This document shows positions 29,830-36,074 of a DNA stretch of 36,074 nucleotides, piece by piece. The position numbers were made by a program, and so were the translations under genes. This DNA is from an uncultured Ilumatobacter sp. (GTDB lineage: Bacteria > Actinomycetota > Acidimicrobiia > Acidimicrobiales > Ilumatobacteraceae). The notes below the pieces were generated by a model, which was given only the letters and a program-made list of their open reading frames with translations, ran no database searches and was not told the origin of the DNA. The first letter of the stretch is position 1. Every line of letters begins with the position of its first letter. The DNA lies in NCBI GenBank assembly GCA_938049325.1, contig CALICC010000059.1, forward strand, positions 1 to 36,074. Reading direction: 5' to 3'.

Positions 29830-30975
29830 ATGTACAAAAACACTCTCAACTCCCGATTCCTCAACGGCCGCCGTGGCCTCGCTCTCGCCGTTGCCGGCGT
29901 CGTGACGCTCGCGGCATGTGGTTCCGACGACAACGCCACCGAGGACACGCCAATCGACACCGTGGCCGAAGAGGCCGCGCCGGCCGAAGACGATGCCATG
30001 GAAGACGACGCGATGGAAGAAGACGCCATGGAAGACGATGCGATGGAAGACGATGCGATGGAAGAAGACGCCATGGAAGAAGACGCCATGGAGGAAGACG
30101 CCATGGAAGAAGACGCCATGGAAGAAGACGCCATGGAAGAAGACGCCATGGAGGAAGGATCGGTGCCGATCGTGCAACTGCAGTTCGACGGCCTGCCAGT
30201 GCTGGGCGACGCTGCGGTCTACGAAGGCTGGGCAATCGTCGACGGCGCACCCGTCACCACCGGCCGCTTCACCGTCGACGAAGCTGGCACTCAATTCGAC
30301 GACGACGGCAATGAGGTCGACCACTTCGCTGTCGATGCCACCGACGCCACGGCCTTCGTGCTCACCATCGAGCCGACGTTCGACGACGACCCAGCTCCGT
30401 CCGACATTCATCTGCTCGGCGGCGACATCGTCGACGGCACCGCCCGCCTGTCGATCGATCACCCGACGGCGATCACCACCGACTTTGCCGAAGCTGCCGG
30501 ATCGGTCGAGGTCGTCGTGCCGACCGCGCCCGACTCGCCGATCGACACCGCCGGAATCTGGTTCTTCAAAGATGGCGCAGGCAGCCTGACGCTCCCCGAC
30601 CTCCCCGCCGGGTGGGTGTATGAAGGTTGGGCGGTATTCGACGGCATCCCCGTCTCGACCGGCCGCTTCACCGATCCGAACATGGCTGACGACTTCGACG
30701 GCTTCAGCGGTGACGGGTCCGGCCCGGCCACGCCAGGCGAGGACTTCATCCAGAACGCACCCGACGGCCTCGAGTTCCCCCGCTCGGCAGCTGGTGCGAC
30801 GGTCGTCGTGTCGGTCGAACCAATCGACGATGACTCCCCCGCACCGTTCGTGCTCAAGCCGCTCGTGGGCGAACTGCCTGCCGAGGTCGAGCGTCTCGGT
30901 GAGTACCCGTTGAACAACACCGGAACCGACACGTTCCCCACCGGCGTGGCGAACATCGTCCCCGCCGACGCCTGA
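29830..30975 (+). CDS. Lipoprotein with acidic 5-residue repeats and duplicated anti-sigma-factor-like domain
   Basis: This 381-aa protein has a lipoprotein signal ending in LAAC (Cys30), an acidic linker, then eleven copies of a five-residue (D/E)DAME unit (54-108). Two related domains follow (~112-240 and ~245-370), each with a VYEGWA.(V)DG.PV(T/S)TGRFT motif and a later VV.S(V/I)EP..DD.PAP segment. This motif is seen in extracytoplasmic domains of anti-sigma-factor-like proteins (RskA type), but no membrane helix or zinc motif for sigma binding is present, so anti-sigma activity is not implied. It is probably surface-exposed and may be controlled by the divergent two-component system. Confidence 0.8.
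   Translation: MYKNTLNSRFLNGRRGLALAVAGVVTLAACGSDDNATEDTPIDTVAEEAAPAEDDAMEDDAMEEDAMEDDAMEDDAMEEDAMEEDAMEEDAMEEDAMEEDAMEEDAMEEGSVPIVQLQFDGLPVLGDAAVYEGWAIVDGAPVTTGRFTVDEAGTQFDDDGNEVDHFAVDATDATAFVLTIEPTFDDDPAPSDIHLLGGDIVDGTARLSIDHPTAITTDFAEAAGSVEVVVPTAPDSPIDTAGIWFFKDGAGSLTLPDLPAGWVYEGWAVFDGIPVSTGRFTDPNMADDFDGFSGDGSGPATPGEDFIQNAPDGLEFPRSAAGATVVVSVEPIDDDSPAPFVLKPLVGELPAEVERLGEYPLNNTGTDTFPTGVANIVPADA
29989..30153 (+). repeat. 15-bp coding minisatellite, 11 copies
   Basis: Units of the form GA(C/A/G)GA(C/T)GC(G/C)ATGGA(A/G) encode DDAME or EDAME. The last six units are nearly identical, so copy number probably changes by slippage without breaking the frame. It encodes a flexible, highly acidic stalk after the lipid anchor. 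Confidence 0.9.
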
Positions 30976-30986
30976 TCCCAGGCTCA

Positions 30987-31114
30987 CCCGTTCTGGTCCA
31001 CACCCCGTTCTGGTCCACACCCCGTTCTGGTCCACACCGGCGTCGGAATCCGACGTTGGGTTCGACCAGAACAGCTGGACCAGAACGGGTCGGCGCAACG
31101 GTGGACCAGAACGG
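30987..31114. repeat. 17-bp tandem repeat with inverted copies in a convergent gap
   Basis: CCCGTTCTGGTCCACAC occurs three times head to tail without a change (30987-31037). A 15-nt palindrome CGTCGGAATCCGACG (31041-31055) follows, then inverted copies of the unit core at 31076-31089 and 31101-31114, plus a degenerate one at 31063-31072. The whole block can fold into a large hairpin or cruciform. It lies between the stop of the lipoprotein gene and the stop of pdxH, so bidirectional termination is likely. No spacers separate the direct copies, so it is not a CRISPR array. Confidence 0.85.
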
Positions 31115-31156
31115 TTGGATGAGACGAAGCGAGCGTGGTGCGTTGGAACGGGACGC

Positions 31157-31813
31157 TCAGGGCGCGAGGCGCTCGATCTGCCAGGTGCCGCCGTCGTCGC
31201 GTCGGTAACGAATCCGGTCGTGGAGTCGGCTCGGGCGGCCCTGCCAGAACTCCCACTCGGTCGGCACGAGGCGCCAACCGCCCCAGAAGCCGGGGCGCGG
31301 GACCGGATCACCATCCGCATCAGCCCCGAACTCGGCTTCGACCGCCGCGACACGACCTTCGAGAACGGAGCGGTCGGCGATCACCTCGCTCTGCGGGGAT
31401 GCCCACGCACCGAGCTGGCTGGACCTCGGACGCGAGGCGAAGTACTCGTCGGACTCCTCGCCCGACACTCGCTCGACCGTGCCGCGCACACGAACCTGGC
31501 GATGGAGATCGAGCCAGGCGAACACCGCCGACGCAACAGCGGACGCATCGAGTTGTTGGCTCTTGGCACCGGAGTAGTTCGTGTAGAACGCGAAGCCGCG
31601 TTCGTCGGCACCGCGTACCAAGACGATACGAGCGTCGGGGGCACCGTCGAGGCCAATGGTGCCCAGGGTCATCGCATTGGGCTCGGCGATCTCGGCGTCG
31701 AAGGCCTCATCGTGCCAGCGCTGCCATTGCATCATCGGGTCCGCGTACACGTCGTCAACGTCGAGCCCGGCAGTTTCGTACTGCACCCGTCGATCTCGGA
31801 TCGAGTCGCTCAC
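31157..31813 (-). CDS. pdxH: Pyridoxamine/pyridoxine 5'-phosphate oxidase
   Basis: This 218-aa FMN enzyme forms pyridoxal 5'-phosphate from pyridoxamine or pyridoxine phosphate. Typical segments are present: AMTLGTIGLDGAPDARIVLVRGADERGFAFYTNYSGAKSQQL (FMN and phosphate site), VRVRGTVERV, SRPRSSQLGAWAS and the C-terminal WEFWQGRPSRLHDRIRYRR with PLP-binding Arg and His, ending ERLAP as in homologues. The GTG at 31813 is chosen: it gives the usual length and lies one base after the serS stop (TGACGTG), so translation is coupled to serS. The longer track ORF is an artefact. Confidence 0.95.
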   Translation of the reverse strand: MSDSIRDRRVQYETAGLDVDDVYADPMMQWQRWHDEAFDAEIAEPNAMTLGTIGLDGAPDARIVLVRGADERGFAFYTNYSGAKSQQLDASAVASAVFAWLDLHRQVRVRGTVERVSGEESDEYFASRPRSSQLGAWASPQSEVIADRSVLEGRVAAVEAEFGADADGDPVPRPGFWGGWRLVPTEWEFWQGRPSRLHDRIRYRRDDGGTWQIERLAP

Positions 31814-31814
31814 G

Positions 31815-33125
31815 TCACGCCGTTGGAGCGATCGTGGTGATGCCGCGCATGTACGGATCCAGCACTTCGGGCACGGTGACGCTGCCATCTTCGTTGCGGC
31901 AGTTCTCGATGATCGCGGCCCACACTCGCGGCACGGCAAGTGCCGAGCCGTTGAGCGTGTGCGCGAACTCGGTGCCCTTGATGGGTTTGCCGTCGGCGTC
32001 GTGTCGCTTGAGTCGGATGGCGGCGCGACGTGCCTGGTAATCACCCAGCCAGCTCACCGACGACACTTCGAGCCACGCATCGGCGCCCGGGGCGTAGACC
32101 TCGACGTCGAACGTGCGGTGATGGCTCTGGCCCATGTCGCCCGTGCAGATTTCGATCACTCGATACGGCAACTCGAGTTCGGCGATTGCTCGCTCGGAGC
32201 GAGCGACCATGTCGTCGAGCAGGTCGGGCGCCTGCTCCGGAGTGGAGTACGCCATCAACTCGACCTTGTCGAACTCGTGCGCTCTGAGCATGCCCCGCGT
32301 GTCGCGTCCCGCCGAGCCAGCCTCGCGGCGATACGACGAACTGTGCGCCATGAGCCGGATCGGGAGCGCCGTGTCGTCGAGGGTTTCACCTGCGTAGATC
32401 GACGTGAGCGGTGCCTCGGCGGTGGGGCTCGCCCACAGGTCGTCGCGTTCGATCGCGTACGCGTCATCGGCGAACTTCGGGAGCTGACCGGTTGCGGTCA
32501 ATGTGGCGGTGCTCACCAACGACGGCACGCGCATCTCTTCGTGGGCGTCTGCATTGAGGTCGAGGCCGTACTGACACAGTGCTCGAGCCAGCGTGGCGCC
32601 GGCGCCGCGCTGCATCGTGAACATCGCACCCGAGATCTTGGTGGCACGTTCGTTGTCGAGAATGCCGAGTGCGTCGGCGGTTTCCCAGTGCGGCACACGC
32701 TGATGCTCGGGGTAGTCGTCGAGCAGATTGATCGGGCCGATGACGACGGGATTGTCGTCGTCGCTCGCGCCGTCGGGCGTTGCGTCCGACGGCAGGTTCG
32801 GGATGCCGAGCAAGATGTCTCGCAGCGCTTGCGACACTTCGTCGTGTTCGGCGGCGAGCACCTTCTCTCGGCCGCCGTGCTCCTTGCTCTGCGCTTGCAG
32901 CGCTTCGGCTTCGTCGACCTTGCCGTCGCGTCGCAGCCCGCCGACCTCTTTCGAAATCGTGTTGACCTTGGCTCGGATCTCGTCACGTTCTCGAGCGATG
33001 TCGAGCAGCCGGGCATCGAGCCGAGCGGCGTGGTCGACTTCGTCGAGGATCGCAGGCCGCTGGCGGCGAGACAGCGACGCCTTCACGGCATCGAGGTCGG
33101 TTCGCAGGAGGCGTTGATCGATCAC
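31815..33125 (-). CDS. serS: Seryl-tRNA synthetase
   Basis: This 436-aa class II synthetase charges tRNA-Ser. The N-terminal coiled-coil arm (~30-110, ARERDEIRAKVNTISKEV...KEHGGREKVLAAEHDEV) precedes the catalytic core. The core contains LTSIYAGETLD (serine site), motif 2 SSSYRREAGSAGRDTRGMLRAHEFDKVEL, SWLGDYQARR and motif 3 EFAHTLNGSALAVPRVWAAIIEN. The GTG at 33125 (VIDQRLLRTDLDAVKASL) is the expected start, and TAGCCT lies 8 nt upstream, predicting a leaderless mRNA. No tRNA-Ser gene or T-box leader is nearby. pdxH follows with a 1-nt gap. Confidence 0.97.
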   Translation of the reverse strand: MIDQRLLRTDLDAVKASLSRRQRPAILDEVDHAARLDARLLDIARERDEIRAKVNTISKEVGGLRRDGKVDEAEALQAQSKEHGGREKVLAAEHDEVSQALRDILLGIPNLPSDATPDGASDDDNPVVIGPINLLDDYPEHQRVPHWETADALGILDNERATKISGAMFTMQRGAGATLARALCQYGLDLNADAHEEMRVPSLVSTATLTATGQLPKFADDAYAIERDDLWASPTAEAPLTSIYAGETLDDTALPIRLMAHSSSYRREAGSAGRDTRGMLRAHEFDKVELMAYSTPEQAPDLLDDMVARSERAIAELELPYRVIEICTGDMGQSHHRTFDVEVYAPGADAWLEVSSVSWLGDYQARRAAIRLKRHDADGKPIKGTEFAHTLNGSALAVPRVWAAIIENCRNEDGSVTVPEVLDPYMRGITTIAPTA

Positions 33126-33133
33126 GAAACGCG

Positions 33134-33139
33134 AGGCTA
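33134..33139 (-). promoter_or_regulatory. -10 box (TAGCCT) of serS-pdxH
   Basis: A TANNNT hexamer ends 8 nt before the GTG at 33125. Confidence 0.45.
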
Positions 33140-33205
33140 CTGGCGCCACCGGTGCGTGGTCATGCTGCGTTTCGAGCGCCGACCGCTGCGCGGCCGACGA
33201 CCGGC

Positions 33206-34114
33206 TCAGAAGTCGTAGATCGTGTTCAGATCCGGGTACCCGCGGAAGGGCGGAAGCCGGTCGGGGTTCGGGCACTCCTGCTCCTGGCCGATGGCGAGGT
33301 TCCAGGGAAGGATGCACGGGCGAGCATCAAGCGCAGCCATGTGGCGAGAGATCCAGTCGGCGACTCCCCACGAGCCGATCCAGCGCTGGTGCACGCCGTC
33401 GGTGAAGAACCACGACGACGCTCCCGCGGTGTATGTGTTGAGATCCCACAGCTGCAGTTCGGGGTAGGCACCCGATGCGACGATTTCGGCGAGTTCGACA
33501 TTCATCGAGGCGTAGTTCGATCTGACATCGTCTTCTGTCGGAAGCTCGTAGGTGTTGTTGGTGCGATACGTGACCCAGGCAATGGTTTGAAAGCCTTTGG
33601 CTCGAGCAGCGTCGAGAATCATGCGCGACTGCCAGTCGAAGCCCACATGCCAATCGTTGTAACCGGTCGCGATCACGAGCACGTCGGTCGGCGAGGCTCG
33701 GCCCAAGATCTGCACTTCGCTCAAGGCGGTGCGCGGCGTGCGGTTCTCGCGACCATTGCACGACAGGTTCACCAAGCGGCGACACGACTCGAGCCGATGA
33801 TCGGCTTCAAAGCCTCGCAACCCGCCGAGCGCACCGTTCCATCGCACCCCGGCCATTGCCGAGTCACCGACGATCGTGGCCTTGCGGAGCGGCGGGGTCA
33901 GCCGTTGGGCAGTTTGAGATTCGCCCCCGGCCTCTTGAATCGGTTCGTCGATCGAGGAGGTGGCGTCGCGGTCAGCCGGAGCATCGGCCGCCGAGGGCGA
34001 ATCGATCGGCAGATCTGCCGATGGCTCTTCTTGTGCGCTCACTCCGACACCTGCACCAACCAGCGCGAGGGCGCCGGCGGTGAGTGCTGTACCGAATCTG
34101 TGACCCAACTTCAC
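33206..34114 (-). CDS. Secreted SGNH/GDSL-hydrolase-fold protein
   Basis: This 302-aa exported protein has a signal peptide (VKLGHRFGTALTAGALALVGAGVGVSAQ, GTG start), a Pro/Ala/Asp-rich linker (~30-70) and an SGNH domain (~75-270). The domain shows ATIVGDSAMAGVRW (block I Ser), ATGYNDWHVG (Asn, in place of GxND) and FTDGVHQRW (Asp-His). Four cysteines (SCRR, LSCNG, PCILP, QECPN) may form disulfides. Such proteins often deacylate or acylate cell-surface polysaccharides. The GTG at 34114 is chosen because it gives a clean signal peptide and TATCGT lies 7 nt upstream; the track start at 34162 is a TTG. Confidence 0.82.
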   Translation of the reverse strand: MKLGHRFGTALTAGALALVGAGVGVSAQEEPSADLPIDSPSAADAPADRDATSSIDEPIQEAGGESQTAQRLTPPLRKATIVGDSAMAGVRWNGALGGLRGFEADHRLESCRRLVNLSCNGRENRTPRTALSEVQILGRASPTDVLVIATGYNDWHVGFDWQSRMILDAARAKGFQTIAWVTYRTNNTYELPTEDDVRSNYASMNVELAEIVASGAYPELQLWDLNTYTAGASSWFFTDGVHQRWIGSWGVADWISRHMAALDARPCILPWNLAIGQEQECPNPDRLPPFRGYPDLNTIYDF

Positions 34115-34121
34115 GGCCGAA

Positions 34122-34127
34122 ACGATA
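34122..34127 (-). promoter_or_regulatory. -10 box (TATCGT) of the secreted SGNH hydrolase gene
   Basis: A TANNNT hexamer ends 7 nt before the GTG at 34114. Confidence 0.45.
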
Positions 34128-34184
34128 GCGAACCGCAGCCAGCGCGAGGGGCCAGCTTGCAACGTCGCTTGCAGTGGTGGGCGG

Positions 34185-35120
34185 TCACTCTTCGCTTGGG
34201 GCCCGGCTCGCGGCGAACTCGCGCTCGATATCCGCTGTGGTCATCTGGTCGTCGTCGGTGCCGATGATCTCCGCATCGGGGATCACCGCGCCGGGTTGGC
34301 GGCGGTAGTCGTGCTGGCCTTCGTATTCGGTGGCGAAGCGCTTGAAGAAGATGAACACGACGATCGCCCACAGGAAGATGCCGCCCGCCGTCTTCATGAT
34401 CGCTCCGGCCAACTGCTGATCGATCGCCACACTCCAGCCGAAGACTCGCACCGGGATGTCGTAGCTCTTGTAAACCGCGCCTTCGGCGAAGGTGAGCCAC
34501 GCAGCAGGCACGGTCGGGACGACCGACTGCAAGAACAGGTAGATGCACTTGCCGAGCGGCCCGATCTGCAACTCGCGCAGCGGACCGACAACGGGCATCC
34601 ACATCAGCAGCGACAACATCACGACGGCGAAGTGCAACGAATAGTGCAACGGCCCCGACTCGACGGACTCGTTCACCATCAGGGGGATGTGGGTGACCAT
34701 GATGACGAGGTTGAACAACACGCCGGCGATCACCGGCTTGGTCATGAACTTGACCACCTCGTAGAACTTCCCGTTGCCGACGAGCACCCGCATCAGCCAC
34801 GTCGGGGTCGCCAGCAGCGCCAGCGGCGGCAGGAAGTAGCTCAGCATCATGTGCTGCAACATGTGCGCGGAGTACAGGTACTCCTCGGAGATGTCGTGCA
34901 TCGGCCAGTCGGAGGCGACCCACAGCATCAGCATCGCCGCGGCGAACGCTCGCTTGTTCTTCTTGCTCACCGGATCGACCCCGGCCGGCACGGCCTTCGG
35001 GCCGATCACCTTGACCATGTAGACGTACGCACCGACGAGGAACGCGACGAGGAGCCATACCTCTGGGTGCCACTGGAACTTCCAGGGCTGCACGTTCTCG
35101 GTTACCGCCTGTGCGAACAC
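34185..35120 (-). CDS. ctaG: Cytochrome c oxidase assembly factor, caa3-type CtaG
   Basis: This 311-aa polytopic membrane protein has about seven helices. Motifs of the caa3_CtaG family are visible: FQWHPEVWLLVAFLVGAYVYMV, ASDWPMHDISEEYLYSAHMLQHMMLSYFLPPLALLATP (His-rich, probably copper-related), VTHIPLMVN and LHYSLHFAVVMLSLLMWMPVVGP. Family members help insert copper into oxidase subunits. The C-terminal tail is soluble and acidic. It lies next to oxidase subunit IV and III genes on the same strand. Start is GTG with TAGGCT 6 nt upstream, so it may be transcribed separately from the oxidase genes as a leaderless mRNA. Confidence 0.93.
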   Translation of the reverse strand: MFAQAVTENVQPWKFQWHPEVWLLVAFLVGAYVYMVKVIGPKAVPAGVDPVSKKNKRAFAAAMLMLWVASDWPMHDISEEYLYSAHMLQHMMLSYFLPPLALLATPTWLMRVLVGNGKFYEVVKFMTKPVIAGVLFNLVIMVTHIPLMVNESVESGPLHYSLHFAVVMLSLLMWMPVVGPLRELQIGPLGKCIYLFLQSVVPTVPAAWLTFAEGAVYKSYDIPVRVFGWSVAIDQQLAGAIMKTAGGIFLWAIVVFIFFKRFATEYEGQHDYRRQPGAVIPDAEIIGTDDDQMTTADIEREFAASRAPSEE

Positions 35121-35126
35121 GGAGTC

Positions 35127-35132
35127 AGCCTA
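35127..35132 (-). promoter_or_regulatory. -10 box (TAGGCT) of ctaG
   Basis: A TANNNT hexamer ends 6 nt before the GTG at 35120, in the 56-nt gap after the subunit IV gene. Confidence 0.45.
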
Positions 35133-35176
35133 GGTCAGCAATGAAAACGAGCACCAGCGAGCTCGCGTGACGCGCG

Positions 35177-35563
35177 CTACGCGCTGAAGAAGCGGAAGGT
35201 GGCGAGCGCTGCGAGGTACACGCAGAGTGCCAGCACGAGCCCGGTGTAGAACAACCAACTGAAGATGCGGTCGTCGAACTTCAGGTGCATGAACATGCGC
35301 ACGACGATGGCGAACTTGACGACCATCATGCCGAGCAGTGCGGGCAGGAAGATCGGGCCGAGATCGATATAGCTCGCAGCTACTTCGAGCGCGGTGATCG
35401 CCGCGAGGATCAGCGCGATGACGATGTAGCGCGAATCGCTGGGGTGATCGTGGTGGTCGTCGTCGTGGTCAACCGCGCCGCCGTCGCCGTGACCGGCGGG
35501 TGCGTCGTGGTCGTCGTGAACAACGTCCATCTCGGGCGTCGTAGGTGCGTCAACGTCAGTCAT
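35177..35563 (-). CDS. ctaF: Cytochrome c oxidase subunit IV (prokaryotic type)
   Basis: This 128-aa protein has three membrane helices (YIVIALILAAITALEVAASYI, IFLPALLGMMVVKFAIVVRMFMHL and WLFYTGLVLALCVYLAALATF), the arrangement of prokaryotic subunit IV/CyoD-like proteins; VKFAIVVRMFMHLKFD is the family hallmark. The N-terminal ~40 residues are unusually rich in His and Asp (HDDHDAPAGHGDGG, HDDDHHDHP), which could bind metal such as copper. The ATG at 35563 is 12 nt after the subunit III stop; the track start at 35575 is a TTG directly after that stop. The gene belongs to the oxidase operon. Confidence 0.88.
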   Translation of the reverse strand: MTDVDAPTTPEMDVVHDDHDAPAGHGDGGAVDHDDDHHDHPSDSRYIVIALILAAITALEVAASYIDLGPIFLPALLGMMVVKFAIVVRMFMHLKFDDRIFSWLFYTGLVLALCVYLAALATFRFFSA

Positions 35564-35575
35564 GTCTGCTCGCAA

Positions 35576-36074
35576 TCAGGCCGGGATCAGGTAGACGAGG
35601 GTGAAGATGATGATCCACACGACGTCGACGAAGTGCCAGTACAGGCCGACCATTTCGACGACTTCGGCTTTGTCACCGGAGATCCGGTTCTTGGCGACCA
35701 TGCCCATCGTGGCGATCAGCATGATGATGCCGACCGAGACGTGCACGCCGTGGAAACCGGTGAGGGTGTAGAAGCTCGAAGCAAACAGGCTCTCGGTGTA
35801 GCCGAGGCCCTCCCGGTAGAAGGTGGTGAATTCGTACACCTGGCCGGCAACGAACAGGCCGCCGAGCGTTGCGGTGACGACGAGCCACAGGTTGGTGTTG
35901 CGGTCGTCTTTGCGGTTGGCCGCCGACACGGCGAGCACCATCGTGAGCGACGACATGAGGAGCACGAAGCTCGACGCCGAGGTGAACGGGATGTCCCAGA
36001 GCTGGTCAGGGCCGACGTCTTCGCTGTGCCGGTTGCGGTACAGCATGTAGGTCGAGATGAGACCACCGAAGAGG
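35576..36074 (-). CDS. ctaE: Cytochrome c oxidase subunit III, 5' end beyond the window
   Basis: The reading frame is open to the window edge, and the residues before the track Met read LFGGLISTY, the conserved start region of helix I, so the gene continues past 36074. Visible are SASSFVLLMSSLTMVLAV, GLFVAGQVYEFTTF, SLFASSFYTLTGFHGVHVSVGIIML (His-rich HGxHV motif) and GLYWHFVDVVWIIIFTLVYLIPA, all typical of subunit III. It is part of the aa3 oxidase that reduces oxygen to water and pumps protons. The subunit IV gene follows on the same strand; subunits I and II are not in this window. Confidence 0.95.
   Translation of the reverse strand, partial: LFGGLISTYMLYRNRHSEDVGPDQLWDIPFTSASSFVLLMSSLTMVLAVSAANRKDDRNTNLWLVVTATLGGLFVAGQVYEFTTFYREGLGYTESLFASSFYTLTGFHGVHVSVGIIMLIATMGMVAKNRISGDKAEVVEMVGLYWHFVDVVWIIIFTLVYLIPA

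Noticed and set aside
29830-30975. Calling the lipoprotein an anti-sigma factor
   Set aside because: Only the extracytoplasmic motif is similar; no cytoplasmic sigma-binding domain, membrane helix or adjacent sigma gene exists.
30987-31037. Possible CRISPR array
   Set aside because: The three 17-bp direct repeats touch each other with no spacers, and no cas genes are present.
29728-31353. 541-aa minus-strand ORF with HGVFF repeats
   Set aside because: The repeated peptide is the reverse reading of the EDAME minisatellite; the plus-strand frame has a signal peptide and domains.

Overview
The window reads as chromosomal DNA of a high-GC actinobacterium, most likely of class Acidimicrobiia and similar to Ilumatobacter. 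That placement is inference from gene content and style: two WhiB7-like regulators, a GlnR-type orphan regulator beside glutamine synthetase genes, an oligoribonuclease gene, an actinobacterial cytochrome oxidase cluster, many acidic secreted lipoproteins, and numerous genes with a TANNNT -10 box only 6-8 nt before the start codon (leaderless transcripts). No rRNA, tRNA, CRISPR array, insertion sequence or phage gene was seen.

Layout. 1-3.6 kb: C-terminal part of a penicillin-acylase-family enzyme, then a secreted PQQ-type sugar dehydrogenase with three surface repeats. 3.6-7.0 kb: nitrogen block glnII - glnA2-like - glnR, with four AC dinucleotides exactly 11 bp apart upstream of glnII, a strong GlnR-operator candidate. 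7.0-12.5 kb: minus-strand run of SGNH lipoprotein, 8-oxoguanine-deaminase-like amidohydrolase, a 51-aa membrane protein, RidA, a membrane-anchored helix-hairpin-helix protein and a BON/fasciclin/OmpA envelope protein. 12.5-16.1 kb: thioredoxin-fold lipoprotein, then an Fe-S block (A-type carrier, SufR-like regulator, divergent Mrp ATPase). 16.2-21.0 kb: lipoprotein with a cupredoxin tail, NUDT19-like Nudix hydrolase, CcdA and TlpA-type thioredoxin (disulfide/cytochrome c maturation), and an unknown protein.

21.1-23.3 kb is the most unusual region. It holds two WhiB7-like genes in the same orientation. The downstream one has a roughly 370-nt leader containing a 76-codon ORF with a strong ribosome binding site, a hairpin that includes that ORF's stop codon, a 12-bp-stem intrinsic terminator, a 14-nt tandem repeat and a second 20-codon ORF that ends one base before the regulator start. 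This is the layout of a translation-sensing attenuator, as known for whiB7, but the leader peptides look unfamiliar.

23.4-31 kb: membrane glycosyltransferase, duplicated CopC-like protein, quinone oxidoreductase, oligoribonuclease, poly-gamma-glutamate-hydrolase-like protein, a two-component system, and a divergent lipoprotein carrying an 11-copy 15-bp minisatellite. 31-36 kb: a repeat/inverted-repeat block, pdxH and serS (1 nt apart), a second SGNH hydrolase, then a CtaG-type assembly factor and cytochrome c oxidase subunits IV and III; subunit III runs off the window end.

Dispersed structure: a hairpin-forming intergenic repeat occurs three times (once over the acylase stop codon, twice in tandem near 18.45 kb), and several intergenic gaps hold long perfect hairpins. 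All functional calls rest on motif recognition by eye; no database search was run.
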